Assembly: GCA_019359725.1 (NCBI GenBank)
Contig: JAHHGR010000001.1
Span: 148,397 to 212,396, forward strand
From: Aphanocapsa lilacina HA4352-LM1
GTDB taxonomy: Bacteria > Cyanobacteriota > Cyanobacteriia > Gloeobacterales > Gloeobacteraceae
Length of the DNA stretch: 64,000 bases
Direction: 5' to 3'
Below, piece after piece: positions 28,573 through 37,682 of this stretch. Position numbers and translations under genes: made by a program. Below the pieces are notes generated by a model. It saw only the letters and a program-made list of their open reading frames with translations, made no database searches and was not told where the DNA came from. Position 1 is the stretch's first letter, and each line of letters opens with the position of its first letter.

Positions 28573-30037
28573 GCAGCGCTGCGGCCCAGTTGTCCCGGGC
28601 AGCCAGAAAGCTCACCCCGCCCCACCCCAGCAGCGAGACGAATTCTACAATCCCGAGCATCGGATCTCCGCCCCCTGCCGCTCGGCTTTTGAATATCTCC
28701 GCAAGCGCAATGGGCCGCGAGTTCCACAGGCGCAGAGTGGCAGCGGCGACGGTTGCCGCCAGAAAAACGCCCAAAGGCACCAGCCAGGGTTCTCCACGCA
28801 CCAGCAGGATCCCAAATAGCGGCAAGAGCAGCACCCACACCGGGATTAAGGCTGCAAGCAGCTTCAGGCGGACTAGTTTCGTCCGCTCGGTCGGGCAGGA
28901 TCGCAGCAAATCCGGGGCTTCTTCCCCCGAGACCCCGATGCGCGTGAGCGTATAGACCAGGCTGCTACCCACCACCGTGGCGGCCGTCGCCGCGAGAGTG
29001 CCGGTGCCTCCGAGCGGCCCCCCTGCGTTCTGCAACAGCACAACCAGCCCCGGGATCAAAAACACCCCCTGCAGAAAAGTCTGCGAGAGCAAATAAGGAT
29101 TGCGTAGGAGCAACCGCCATTCTTTGAGCAGCACAGCCCGCCCGAAGTCGCCGTGCCAGCGGGGCTCGCCGCTACGCCGCCGTTTTGGGCTCTCTGTGAC
29201 ACTCTGTTGGGTACCGGCGACAAACGCACGGTAGAGCGTCTCGGTGGCAAGCCAGCCAAGGGCGCCACCGCTTCCCAGCGTCAGCAACATCGCCACCGGA
29301 TCGGCAAAGACCGCCCGCGCCGGGGTCCACAACCAACTTTGGGCACCGAGCGGACCGCCTTCGGCAAACAGCGCCAGCCAACGTTCCCAAACCACCCCGT
29401 CCCCCGGCCCGCTCCCGGCAAGCCAGTTGGGCAACTGCGAAGCCACAAAGAACACCGCAGCCAATAGGGCACTGAACACCTGGGCAGCGGTGCGCGCCCG
29501 CCGCGCCCCCAATAGACGCACCAGCCCCAGGGTGACGAGCATCGCGAGGCTGGCGGCGGCGAGCACCATGCCCATCAGGGCCGGGAACACCCCCAGCAGC
29601 CTCGGTACTCCCGCGAGCACCGCAAGGGCACCTGCAGGCACAACAACCACGCAGAAGCTCAAGAAAACTTCAACAGCCACCCCCAACAGGCGGCTTGCGA
29701 AGATCACCTTGGTCGAGATTGGCGAGGAGACCAACAAATCGAGATCTCCTCGGTCGAAAAGGGCGACGATACTCTGCTCGATCGCCTGATAAAACGCATA
29801 AAAAAAACCAAAAAGCCACAGCACCACCGCGATCCACAAAGCCGGTTCCGGGATAGCACCTTCGACCGACAGCCCCCCGCGCACCTCGGCAAAGACAAAC
29901 CACAGCCAGACCAGCAAAGCCGCGACCGACAGCCCCAGCACCGCGAAGATGGTCTTCGCCGCCGGCCTCGCGGTGATCTCACGCCACCACAGACGCAACT
30001 CGCAGCCCAAAAGCCAGCGGAGCGTGCCGGTTTTCAT
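28493..30037 (-). CDS. ABC-2 type exporter, membrane subunit
   Basis: 514 aa with roughly twelve hydrophobic segments (for example AAKTIFAVLGLSVAALLVWL and VFLSFCVVVVPAGALAVLAG). The pattern matches two-half ABC-2 permeases that work with one ATPase. The ATG overlaps the stop of the ATPase gene (ATGA), so the pair is translationally coupled. No substrate clue is visible; related pairs export drugs, lipids or polysaccharide precursors. The 3' end overlaps cobD tail to tail by 80 bp. Confidence 0.85.
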   Translation of the reverse strand: MKTGTLRWLLGCELRLWWREITARPAAKTIFAVLGLSVAALLVWLWFVFAEVRGGLSVEGAIPEPALWIAVVLWLFGFFYAFYQAIEQSIVALFDRGDLDLLVSSPISTKVIFASRLLGVAVEVFLSFCVVVVPAGALAVLAGVPRLLGVFPALMGMVLAAASLAMLVTLGLVRLLGARRARTAAQVFSALLAAVFFVASQLPNWLAGSGPGDGVVWERWLALFAEGGPLGAQSWLWTPARAVFADPVAMLLTLGSGGALGWLATETLYRAFVAGTQQSVTESPKRRRSGEPRWHGDFGRAVLLKEWRLLLRNPYLLSQTFLQGVFLIPGLVVLLQNAGGPLGGTGTLAATAATVVGSSLVYTLTRIGVSGEEAPDLLRSCPTERTKLVRLKLLAALIPVWVLLLPLFGILLVRGEPWLVPLGVFLAATVAAATLRLWNSRPIALAEIFKSRAAGGGDPMLGIVEFVSLLGWGGVSFLAARDNWAAALLTLGALGLLMAAGYWRSRQLGSSLGF

Positions 30038-30774
30038 CGATCCTGCCTATCGACCAGTTCCAGAAAGACCGACTCCAGCGTGCCGTCCGCCTCGCCGCTG
30101 CGCAAGCGCAACTGTTCGAGCGTTCCCTCGGCCACCAGCCGTCCGCGGTTGATAATCCCGATGCGCTGCGCCAGACGTTCGGCCACTTCCATGATGTGGG
30201 TGGTGAGGATCACCGTGTTGCCCCGGGCGACGTGTTCGCCAAGCATATCCTTGACCAGGCGGGCGGCCGCCGCATCCAGACCGGTGAGCGGCTCGTCGAG
30301 GATAATCACCCGCGGCCGGTGCACGAAGGCAGCAGCCAGGGCCAGTTTTTGTTTCATGCCCCGCGAGAACGTCTCGATCAACTGCCCGCGTACTTCCCAC
30401 AGACCCAGTTGCTTGAGCAGCTCGCGGGCGCGGGGCTCAGCCTCGCTGGCCGGCACCCCCCACAGCCCGCAGACAAATTCCAGATGTTCCATCGGCAGCA
30501 ATTTGCTGTACAGCAGCGGCTCGTCCGGCAAGTAAGCGAGCGTCTGCTTCGCAGCAGCCGGCTCCCGGGTGATGCTGCGACCCAGGATCCGTGCCTCGCC
30601 GCTGTCTGGGGCGAGCAACCCCGCAACCATCCTGAGAGTCGTCGTCTTGCCCGCGCCGTTGGGTCCCAGCAGCGCGTAGAGCATCCCTTCAGGAATCTGC
30701 AGGTTCAAGCTGTCCACCGCTCGCTGTGAGCCGTAGCGCTTGGTGAGGGCAACCAGTTCCAAAGCAATGGCCAT
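30034..30774 (-). CDS. ABC-2 type exporter, ATP-binding subunit
   Basis: 246 aa. Walker A GPNGAGKTTTLRM, signature FSRGMKQKLALA, Walker B VIILDEPLTGLD, and the H-loop His in VILTTHIMEVA are all present. Start is given as ATG 30774, but the strong GGAGG box ends only one base before it. The real start may be a few codons downstream at a non-ATG codon, which would change only the first residues. It drives the permease encoded downstream. Confidence 0.93.
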   Translation of the reverse strand: MAIALELVALTKRYGSQRAVDSLNLQIPEGMLYALLGPNGAGKTTTLRMVAGLLAPDSGEARILGRSITREPAAAKQTLAYLPDEPLLYSKLLPMEHLEFVCGLWGVPASEAEPRARELLKQLGLWEVRGQLIETFSRGMKQKLALAAAFVHRPRVIILDEPLTGLDAAAARLVKDMLGEHVARGNTVILTTHIMEVAERLAQRIGIINRGRLVAEGTLEQLRLRSGEADGTLESVFLELVDRQDR

Positions 30775-30798
30775 GCCTCCAGACTACCGGCTGTGCGG

Positions 30799-30851
30799 CG
30801 GGGGGGAGGGGGGGGGGAGATCCCCCCTCCCCCCCCTTAGAAAGGGGGGGT
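30799..30851. repeat. G-run/C-run palindromic element, copy 2
   Basis: A G-rich run (30799-30818), GATC-containing centre, then a C run, TTAGAAA and a G run. The inner part, CCCCCCCTTAGAAAGGGGGG, is a hairpin of the same type as the ones at 6904 and 31340. It lies 21 bp before the DUF559 nuclease gene, whose far side carries another copy. Confidence 0.7.
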
Positions 30852-30871
30852 TGTGATGCGGTTGATGATTT

Positions 30872-31279
30872 ATGAGCAATGACCACAGCAAGCGGCGGCG
30901 GCGGGGACTGGTGGATCCCGATTTTGCGCTGGCCTATAACCCTAAAAATGTGCGGTACTCTCGACGGATGCGCAGGGCCATGACCCCGGCAGAAAGTCGC
31001 CTCTGGCACGAGTACTTGAAGTTTTATCCCTTTCGGGTGCTGCGCCAGCGGCCCATCGACCACTACATCGTGGACTTCTACTGTGCGCGGCTGAAGCTGG
31101 TGATCGAAGTCGACGGGGCTGGCCACTTCACTAAAGACGGCCGGGCCTACGACGCAGCCAGAAGCGCCGTCCTGCAAAGCTACGGCCTGCAGGTGGTGCG
31201 CTTCTCGAACGACGAAGTGTTGTACCGCTGGGAGTCAGTCTGCCGCCGCCTCACCACCCTCGCCACCCCACCCGAGTAG
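30872..31279 (+). CDS. DUF559 family endonuclease-like protein
   Basis: 135 aa of the DUF559 (PF04480) family, related to Vsr and other PD-(D/E)XK nucleases. Visible family features: NVRYSRRMRRAMTPAESRLW, the RQRPIDHYIVDFYCARLKLV strand pair with its catalytic-type Asp, VIEVDGAGHF, and RFSNDEVLYRWESVC at the end. Such proteins are widespread, often multicopy, and of unproven function. There is no ribosome site before ATG 30872. The gene is flanked on both sides by palindromic G-run/C-run elements, and it points away from the ABC exporter genes and toward leuD. It looks like an insertion between unrelated operons. Confidence 0.85.
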   Translation: MSNDHSKRRRRGLVDPDFALAYNPKNVRYSRRMRRAMTPAESRLWHEYLKFYPFRVLRQRPIDHYIVDFYCARLKLVIEVDGAGHFTKDGRAYDAARSAVLQSYGLQVVRFSNDEVLYRWESVCRRLTTLATPPE

Positions 31280-31339
31280 CATCCTCCCAATCCCGCCAGC
31301 GGGCGGGCGAGGCCACGAGCCCACCCGCGCCCCGCCCAG

Positions 31340-31365
31340 CTACCCCCCCTTGGCAAGGGGGGATC
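31340..31365. repeat. C-run/TTGGCAAG/G-run palindromic element, copy 3
   Basis: CTACCCCCCTTGGCAAGGGG continues into GGATCC. The C and G runs pair around TTGGCAA. The element contains the stop codon and the last eight codons of leuD on the minus strand. Confidence 0.7.
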
Positions 31366-31935
31366 CATAGGGCAAGCGCCCGGCAATCTCCCGAATGGCG
31401 GCCAGGCCCGCGAGCAATTGACCGGTAGCATCCCAGGTGCCGGCCAGAAACATCCGGTGCGCCCCCGCAGGCATCTCTACGGGTAGGCGCGATTGCGGCA
31501 GGCGCACTTCGAGCGCTTCGAGGTCGAGGGTGAGGGGGATCTGCGGATCCTCGGCAATGGCTGTGTGCAGATGCTGAATGTGCTCCGGCCGGGCGGTTGC
31601 GCAGGGAAGGCCGATGGCGACACAGTTGCCGAAGAAAATCTCCGCATAGCTCTCGCCCACGATGGCCCGGATGCCCCACTTGGCAAGGGCCTGGGGGGCG
31701 TGCTCGCGGCTGGAGCCGCAGCCGAAGTTGCGGCCGACCACCAAAATGTTCGCTCCCTGATGGTGTGGGGCATCGAAGGGGTGCTGTCCGCTCTGGCGGC
31801 GGTCGTCGGCAAAGACCGCTTCGCCAAGACCGTCGAAGGTGACGCAGCGCAAAAAACGCGCCGGGATGATCCGGTCGGTGTCGATGTCGTGGCCCGGTAG
31901 CGGTATGGCCCGGCCTTCGATGCTGGCAATGCGGC

Positions 31936-31939
<4 letters not shown>
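31340..31939 (-). CDS. leuD: 3-isopropylmalate dehydratase small subunit
   Basis: 199 aa. With LeuC it isomerises 2-isopropylmalate to 3-isopropylmalate in leucine synthesis. Family features: [20 protein letters not shown] near the N-terminus, [20 protein letters not shown], and [19 protein letters not shown]. The ATG at 31939 overlaps the leuC stop by ATGA. The end of the protein (GSPLAKGG and stop) is encoded inside a palindromic repeat, so the natural C-terminus has been replaced or extended by the element. Confidence 0.95.
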
Positions 31940-33357
<1,418 letters not shown>

Positions 33358-33453
33358 GGGAGTTCCGATACTGCCCCGCTATTGTAGCGAAAAGTGCAAA
33401 AACCGAAAAAAGCGAAAAACACGGGCGCCGCCGCACACTTGTATGCTATGGTT

Positions 33454-33469
33454 GTGGACGTTGGTCCAC
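33454..33469. promoter_or_regulatory. inverted repeat between leuC and recA, possible operator
   Basis: GTGGACGTTGGTCCAC: two perfect six-base arms with a four-base spacer, about 80 bases before the first recA start candidate. TATGCT at 33442-33447 just upstream could be a -10. No known LexA consensus is matched, so the binding protein is unknown. Confidence 0.3.
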
Positions 33470-33532
33470 TTCTCGCGGCGGGTCGGACCTGGGCCAGCTT
33501 AGCATCGGTGTTAGAATCTGGGAGCTATTTTG

Positions 33533-34723
33533 ATGACCAAAAACGGTACCAACGGCACTCGGTCCTCGGCGCGGGAATCGATCGACCTTTCTTCTGATGC
33601 GCCGGAGACGACCATGGCCCGCACCACAGACGATTCCAAAAAGGCCGCCCCCGCGGCCGGTACCGCCGACGAGGCCCAAAAGCAAAAAGCGCTCAAGATG
33701 GTACTCACCCAGATCAAGCGCAACTTCGGCGAAGGGGCGATCATGCGCCTGGGTGAGAACACGCGCATCCGGGTGGAGACGGTGCCGAGCGGCGCCATTA
33801 CCCTCGACTTGGCCCTGGGGGGCGGCCTGCCCAGAGGCCGGGTCATCGAAATTTATGGTCCTGAGTCCTCGGGCAAGACGACGCTTGCGCTCCACGCCAT
33901 CGCCGAGATCCAAAAAACCGGCGGTGTGGCGGCCTTCGTGGACGCCGAGCACGCCCTCGATCCGGCCTACGCCAAGGTGCTGGGGGTGAACGTGGATGAT
34001 CTCATCATCTCCCAGCCCGACACCGGCGAGATGGCCATGGAGATCGTCGATCAGCTGGTACGCTCAGCCGCCATCGACGTCATCGTCATCGACTCGGTGG
34101 CCGCCCTGGTGCCGCGCGCCGAGATCGAAGGCGAGATGGGCGACGCCCACGTCGGTCTGCAGGCGCGGCTGATGAGCCAGGCTCTGCGCAAGATCACAGG
34201 CAACATCGGCAAGACCGGCTGCATGGTGATTTTCCTCAACCAGCTGCGCTCCAAGATTGGCGTGATGTACGGCAACCCCGAGACCACCACCGGCGGCAAT
34301 GCCCTCAAGTTCTACGCCTCGGTGCGCCTGGATATCCGTAAGGCCGAGACCCTCAAAAAAGGCCAGGACGAGTACGGCAACCGCGTTCGGGTCAAGGTGG
34401 TCAAAAACAAGGTCGCCCCGCCGTTCCGCAAAGCTGAGTTCGACATCATCTTCGGCAAGGGCATCTCCTCGCTGGGCTGCATCCTCGATCTGGCCGTCGA
34501 GATGGAGATCGTCGAGCGCAAGGGCGCCTGGTACTCCTACGGCAGCGAGCGGCTCGGCCAGGGCCGCGAGAACGTGCTGGCGCTCCTTGAGGAGAATGCC
34601 CCCCAGGCCCAGGAGATCGAGATCAAAGTGCGCGAGAAGATCGCGAGCGGTGCCGCCGTCCCGGCCGCTGCCGGGGCTGCCCCGGACGAGGGCGACGACG
34701 AGTTGGGCGACGAAGAAGTCTAG
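33533..34723 (+). CDS. recA: RecA recombinase
   Basis: Strand-exchange ATPase of homologous recombination and DNA-damage signalling. Walker [11 protein letters not shown], Walker [12 protein letters not shown]1/L2 regions including [20 protein letters not shown], and the acidic C-terminus ([12 protein letters not shown]) are all present. Two starts are possible: ATG 33533 (396 aa), with GGGAG eight bases upstream, and ATG 33614 ([10 protein letters not shown], 369 aa), with GGAG six bases upstream. The second gives a length closer to the usual 350-360. The region between them is rich in Ser, Thr and Asn and is either an N-terminal extension or leader. A GC hairpin follows the stop. Confidence 0.97.
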   Translation: MTKNGTNGTRSSARESIDLSSDAPETTMARTTDDSKKAAPAAGTADEAQKQKALKMVLTQIKRNFGEGAIMRLGENTRIRVETVPSGAITLDLALGGGLPRGRVIEIYGPESSGKTTLALHAIAEIQKTGGVAAFVDAEHALDPAYAKVLGVNVDDLIISQPDTGEMAMEIVDQLVRSAAIDVIVIDSVAALVPRAEIEGEMGDAHVGLQARLMSQALRKITGNIGKTGCMVIFLNQLRSKIGVMYGNPETTTGGNALKFYASVRLDIRKAETLKKGQDEYGNRVRVKVVKNKVAPPFRKAEFDIIFGKGISSLGCILDLAVEMEIVERKGAWYSYGSERLGQGRENVLALLEENAPQAQEIEIKVREKIASGAAVPAAAGAAPDEGDDELGDEEV

Positions 34724-34728
34724 TGTGC

Positions 34729-34748
34729 GCCCCGGCCTGAGCCGGGGC
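34729..34748 (+). terminator. GC hairpin after recA
   Basis: GCCCCGGC, CTGA loop, GCCGGGGC: a perfect eight-pair stem starting six bases after the recA stop. Only TTGT follows, no T run, so it may stabilise the 3' end or act as a weak terminator. Confidence 0.55.
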
Positions 34749-34832
34749 TTGTCCGATCCCTAAGAAAACACATCATCCGGGCACCCCGAAGCCCGGTACC
34801 AGTAGGATTAGGGATGTAGGGTGGTTGCACAA

Positions 34833-35129
34833 ATGAACATCAACTTCATCAAAAAGCTGGCGGCAACCTTCAGCACCGCGGAACTAGAACGCCTCATCCA
34901 CCAGATCGAAGAGCACTACTTCGAGGCCCCTCCCGATAGCCAGACCCAACTGCTCGACACGGTCGGCGACTATCTCAAGGCCCTCGACGTGCGCCTGCAG
35001 ATGGAACGCGAAGGGGTCGACGAGGCCACGGCGCTGCGGGATCTGGCCCGCCGCATGCGCCAGTTGAGCGCCCACCGGCCCTTCAGCGAATGGCTCGGCG
35101 AACCGCAGCGGATGGTCGGACATTACTAG
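34833..35129 (+). CDS. conserved-looking small protein, function unknown
   Basis: 98 aa from ATG 34833 (MNINFIKKLAATFSTAELER), which has GGTGG eight bases upstream; GTG 34821 would add four residues. All-helical and charged, soluble, with no signal peptide or metal motif. The pattern FSTAELERLIHQIEEHYFEA then LLDTVGDYLKALDVRLQMER suggests a helical bundle or coiled coil. I do not recognise a family. It sits alone between recA and the JAMM-MoaD-MoeB operon, in the same direction. Confidence 0.7.
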   Translation: MNINFIKKLAATFSTAELERLIHQIEEHYFEAPPDSQTQLLDTVGDYLKALDVRLQMEREGVDEATALRDLARRMRQLSAHRPFSEWLGEPQRMVGHY

Positions 35130-35241
35130 CGCAATCGTTGCCTGCCCCACTCCGGGCCGCCCTGTGTGGGGTGAGCCTGGACTTGATTGATCGGTGTGTC
35201 AGAATAGATCTGTATCCCGATAGGTTTGGTGGGTTAAGGCG

Positions 35242-35703
35242 ATGGCCCTGACGATCAACGAGGCCCAACTGGGGGCGATCCGCGCCCATGGCGAGCGCAC
35301 GTACCCGCGCGAATGCTGTGGTTTACTGCTCGGGCGCTTCGAGCCCGACGGCGCGAAGACTCTCCATGCTGTGTATCCGGTGGAGAACACCTGGCAGGGG
35401 GCGGGAGAATTTGGCCTGGGGGATGGCGAGGGTGAGGAGCGCCGGTTTTTGATTACCCCGGAGGATTACCGGGCCGGTGAGAGCGCGGCGCGCTCGCAGG
35501 GGTGGGAGGTGATCGGCACCTACCACTCCCACCCCGATCACCCGGCGCGGCCTTCGGAGTTCGATCGGGGCAATGCCTGGCCGGTCTACTCTTACCTTAT
35601 TGTTTCGGTGCAAAATGGTCATGCGGCCGATTTGACCAGTTGGACGCTCGATGACGAGCGTCAGTTTCAGTGTGAAACGGTTCATCAGACCACGGAGGTC
35701 TAG
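35242..35703 (+). CDS. JAMM/MPN+ (M67) metallopeptidase
   Basis: 153 aa. The JAMM zinc motif is HSHPDHPARPSEFD (His-x-His-Pro-x7-Ser-x2-Asp), with the upstream catalytic Glu in PRECCGLLLG. Prokaryotic stand-alone JAMM proteases of this size (Mec+, QbsD and HcyD types) process ubiquitin-like sulfur carriers. They either release an amino acid built on the carrier or trim residues after the terminal Gly-Gly. The next gene, 4 bp downstream, encodes exactly such a carrier, and the third encodes its E1-like activator, so this is the processing enzyme of that system. TAAGG precedes ATG 35242. Confidence 0.9.
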   Translation: MALTINEAQLGAIRAHGERTYPRECCGLLLGRFEPDGAKTLHAVYPVENTWQGAGEFGLGDGEGEERRFLITPEDYRAGESAARSQGWEVIGTYHSHPDHPARPSEFDRGNAWPVYSYLIVSVQNGHAADLTSWTLDDERQFQCETVHQTTEV

Positions 35704-35707
35704 ATAA

Positions 35708-35986
35708 ATGGCAGTGAAAGTGTTGATCCCGGCTCCTTTGCGCCGCTACACCAGCAATCAGGAGAGCCTGGAACTGGAGGGCAGCAGCGTCGGCGAGATA
35801 CTCGATGATCTGACCGGCCGCTACGGCGAACTGAAGAAGCATCTATACGGCGAAGACGGCAGGCTGCGCAACTTTGTGAACATTTACGTCAACGACGAAG
35901 ACATCCGCCACCTGCAGCAGCAGGGCACCGCCGTTCAACCGACCGACGTCATCAGCATCGTGCCTTCGATCGCCGGAGGATTCTAG
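35708..35986 (+). CDS. MoaD/ThiS-like sulfur-carrier protein with extra C-terminal Phe
   Basis: 92 aa with a ubiquitin-like fold. It begins with MAVKVLIPAPLRRYT, and the final strand reads DVISIVPSIAGGF. Active carriers must end in Gly-Gly for adenylation by an E1-like enzyme; here one Phe follows. QbsE and related carriers also carry extra residues after Gly-Gly that a JAMM protease removes, so the neighbouring peptidase is the likely maturase. The system probably supplies sulfur for cysteine, homocysteine or a cofactor. A GGAGG box nine bases upstream supports ATG 35708. The GGAGGA that encodes Gly-Gly also serves as the ribosome-binding site of the next gene. Confidence 0.92.
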   Translation: MAVKVLIPAPLRRYTSNQESLELEGSSVGEILDDLTGRYGELKKHLYGEDGRLRNFVNIYVNDEDIRHLQQQGTAVQPTDVISIVPSIAGGF

Positions 35987-35988
35987 CC

Positions 35989-37176
35989 ATGCTCAATCCC
36001 GACACCACAACCATCGAACTATCGCGCGACGAACTGGAGCGCTACTCCCGCCATTTGATCTTGCCGGAGGTAGGTCTGGAGGGCCAGAAGAAGCTCAAAG
36101 CCGCCTCGGTGCTCTGTGTGGGCACCGGCGGTCTGGGAGCACCGCTGACGATGTACCTGGCCGCCGCCGGTATCGGTCGCATCGGGCTGGTGGATTTTGA
36201 CGTGGTCGATGCAAGCAACCTCCAGCGCCAGATTATCCACGGCACCGCCTGGATCGGCAAGCCCAAGATCGATTCGGCCACCGACCGTCTCCAGGAGATC
36301 AACCCGCACCTGCAAATCGACCGCTGGCCGGTGCGCCTTTCGAGCGAAAACGCCCTCGACATTTGCCGCGATTACGACCTGATCATCGACGGCACCGACA
36401 ACTTTCCGACCCGCTATCTGGTCAACGACGCCTGCGTACTGCTCGGCAAACCGAACGTCTACGGCTCGATCTTCCGCTTCGAGGGCCAATCGACCGTTTT
36501 CCACTACGAGGACGGCCCCTGCTACCGCTGCCTTTATCCGGAGCCGCCGCCGCCGGGACTGGTGCCCAGTTGTGCCGAAGGCGGCGTCCTGGGGATCTTG
36601 CCGGGGGTGATCGGCGTCATCCAGGCCACCGAGGCGGTCAAGATCATCCTGGGCATCGGTACCACCCTCAAGGGCCGCCTGATGCTCTACGACGCCCTCA
36701 ACATGAAGTTCCGCGAGTTGAAGCTGCGCAGGAACCCCGAGTGCCCGGTGTGCGGGGATCACCCGACGGTCACTTCGCTCATCGACTACGAGGAATTCTG
36801 CGGCATCCCCCAGGCCCGCGCCGAAGAAGAAAAGGCCAAAGCGACTCTGCAAGAAATCACCGCGACCGAACTGAAACAGCTGCTGGATGCCGGCAAGGAC
36901 GTCGTCGTCATCGATGTGCGCAACCCCGACGAATTTGCTGCCGCCCGCATCCCCGGCACCACGCTGGTGCCGCTACCGAAAATTGAGCAAGGACCGGGCA
37001 TCGAGAAGGTGCGTTCTCTAGTCAACGGCTCCGCACTGGTGCTCCACTGCAGGAGCGGCATGCGCTCGGCCAAGGCCCTGCAAATTCTACAGTCGGTCGG
37101 TATCGAAGGCATCAACCTCAAAGGCGGCATCCACGCCTGGTCCGACGAGGTCGATCCGAGCGTGCCCAAGGTCTAG
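35989..37176 (+). CDS. moeB: MoeB/ThiF-like E1 enzyme with C-terminal rhodanese domain
   Basis: 395 aa. The E1 domain (residues about 10-260) has the ATP-binding loop VGTGGLGAPLTMYLAAAG, the adenylation Arg in ASNLQRQIIH, and a zinc site formed by CYRC and CPVC. The rhodanese domain (about 285-395) has VIDVRNPDEF and the persulfide loop CRSGMRS. It adenylates the carrier's C-terminal Gly and then the rhodanese or an active Cys adds sulfur. The start ATG 35989 is two bases after the carrier's stop, with its GGAGG in the carrier's last codons. The three genes form a tight sulfur-transfer operon with the JAMM protease. Confidence 0.95.
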   Translation: MLNPDTTTIELSRDELERYSRHLILPEVGLEGQKKLKAASVLCVGTGGLGAPLTMYLAAAGIGRIGLVDFDVVDASNLQRQIIHGTAWIGKPKIDSATDRLQEINPHLQIDRWPVRLSSENALDICRDYDLIIDGTDNFPTRYLVNDACVLLGKPNVYGSIFRFEGQSTVFHYEDGPCYRCLYPEPPPPGLVPSCAEGGVLGILPGVIGVIQATEAVKIILGIGTTLKGRLMLYDALNMKFRELKLRRNPECPVCGDHPTVTSLIDYEEFCGIPQARAEEEKAKATLQEITATELKQLLDAGKDVVVIDVRNPDEFAAARIPGTTLVPLPKIEQGPGIEKVRSLVNGSALVLHCRSGMRSAKALQILQSVGIEGINLKGGIHAWSDEVDPSVPKV

Positions 37177-37682
37177 ACCGGCACCGGGAGCGATCGGGAC
37201 AGCCGCAGCGCTTTGCTGCTGCAATCCAACTCTCCCCCGAAGGCGCTTCGGCTGCGCAGCAGCTGAACCATCGATCTTTGATAGCTTGAGGTGATGTTCG
37301 CTGCCCTTGAGGAGCAAGCCCACTGCCGTTAAGCTATATGCTCGGCGAGCATTTCATGGGTTTCGTGAATTGCAGCTGGCGATCGCACGGATTGTTTTCA
37401 ATCCCTGCCTACCTAGAGCTTCTTGTAGTATCTGGCAATTGGAGACCACGGTTCTATCCCCTACTCTCTACTCAAATCCTCTCCAGAAGCCGCTTTTAGC
37501 CGTTGCAGCCCGGCTACCACCCGTTGAGGGTCCACCGTTTCCCGTACCCTGTAACACTCAAAGCCCTCTGCAAAACGCGCGGAAGCTCAGTAAGACGAGG
37601 GCGAAATTCCCACGGCGCATCACTGCAAACATTCTCGTGATAGTTTTGATTTATAATAATCTCTACTTATTGCGGGTAGTGC
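37177..37682. other. 506-bp intergenic stretch, no gene seen
   Basis: No convincing reading frame. Base composition drops, with A/T-rich patches near the right end (TTTATAATAATCTCTACTTA around 37650), where TATAAT could be a -10 for the STAND gene. A GCGATCGC octamer lies near 37379. I see no clear terminator after moeB. Confidence 0.5.
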
